Part shown: positions 6,124 through 6,356 of the stretch, piece after piece | Layout of the letters: each line of letters begins with the position of its first letter | Numbering within the stretch: the stretch's first letter is position 1 | From: Opitutia bacterium | Lineage (GTDB): Bacteria > Verrucomicrobiota > Verrucomicrobiia > Opitutales > Opitutaceae | Direction of reading: 5' to 3' | NCBI GenBank assembly: GCA_003157575.1 | Contig: PMKA01000535.1 | Location: forward strand, 22,786 to 29,141 | DNA: 6,356 nt | The notes under the pieces: model-generated | Databases searched by the model: none | What the model was told of the DNA's origin: nothing | The model's input: the letters and a program-made list of their open reading frames with translations, nothing else | Position numbers and translations under genes: made by a program

Positions 6124-6354
6124 ATGACAATAAGATATGTTACGTTACTAGCCCTGTTGGCTTCAACTGGCTGGCTTGCGAGCTCTCGGTCGTGGGATTC
6201 CCTCGTGGCTTTCCTCACTGCGTTGGCTGCGTACGTTGCGCTCGATATCGGCTCTAGAACGAAAGAATCGAACCGCCAATTTGCATCACAAAATGGTGCG
6301 CCGCAGTTGCCTTCGGCATCCACCAAAACCGAACTAGAGCACTTGATTGGATGA
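6124..6354 (+). CDS. Cassette-borne small two-helix membrane protein, hypothetical
   Basis: A 76-residue protein starting at ATG 6124-6126, five bases after the attC R' box, and stopping with TGA at 6352-6354. No Shine-Dalgarno is visible; close placement behind attC without a ribosome site is common in integron cassettes. Two hydrophobic segments, residues about 3-20 (IRYVTLLALLASTGWLAS) and 26-43 (SLVAFLTALAAYVALDIG), are joined by a short SRSWD turn and followed by a polar tail (44-76) with KES/NRQ and TELEH. It is predicted to be a helical hairpin in the inner membrane with a soluble tail. The WDSLVAFL start of helix 2 recalls the [FW]-E-P-[IV] helix of small membrane proteins seen in cassettes, but I assign no function. 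The gene's first 60 bases are lower in G+C than the chromosomal genes at the left (26 of 60 over 6121-6180), in keeping with an acquired cassette. The cassette's own attC would lie beyond the window. Confidence 0.75.
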   Translation: MTIRYVTLLALLASTGWLASSRSWDSLVAFLTALAAYVALDIGSRTKESNRQFASQNGAPQLPSASTKTELEHLIG

Positions 6355-6356
6355 AG

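Overview
The window looks like a high-GC chromosomal segment from a Gram-negative bacterium. My best guess is a member of Verrucomicrobiota close to Opitutaceae. That rests on the gene types (GH3 glucosidase with a PA14 insert, cysK) and on the style of the intergenic GTAG-headed hairpin repeats; no marker gene proves it.

Layout, left to right. Positions 2-484 (+) are the C-terminal half of a cysteine synthase (CysK), cut by the window edge. A convergent intergenic gap (485-741) holds two palindromic repeat elements. Positions 742-3249 (-) encode a secreted GH3 beta-glucosidase with a PA14 insert and a C-terminal fibronectin-III-like domain. A divergent gap (3250-3533) carries another hairpin repeat. 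Positions 3534-4739 (+) encode a full-length homologue of imidazolonepropionase (HutI) in which nearly every metal-binding and catalytic position is substituted, so it is probably a pseudoenzyme or has a changed function.

From 4740 on the character changes. There is a fourth GTAG hairpin and a pyrimidine-rich dispersed-repeat-like stretch. A minus-strand gene remnant (about 4878-5091) follows, whose sequence and orientation would suit the N-terminus of a truncated integron integrase; that reading is tentative. Next come about 900 bases of lower-GC DNA without a convincing gene. At 6021-6119 there is a well-formed integron attC site (R''/R' and L''/L' boxes, symmetric 9-nt spacers), immediately followed by a cassette-type gene for a 76-residue two-helix membrane protein (6124-6354).

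The first three genes are ordinary single-gene units with no obvious functional link (sulfur assimilation, glycoside hydrolysis, a histidine-degradation-like fold). The right end appears to be the edge of an integron cassette array or of an integrase-less attC cluster that continues beyond the window. The two observations most worth pursuing are the metal-site-less HutI homologue and the attC/cassette boundary with a possible integrase remnant.
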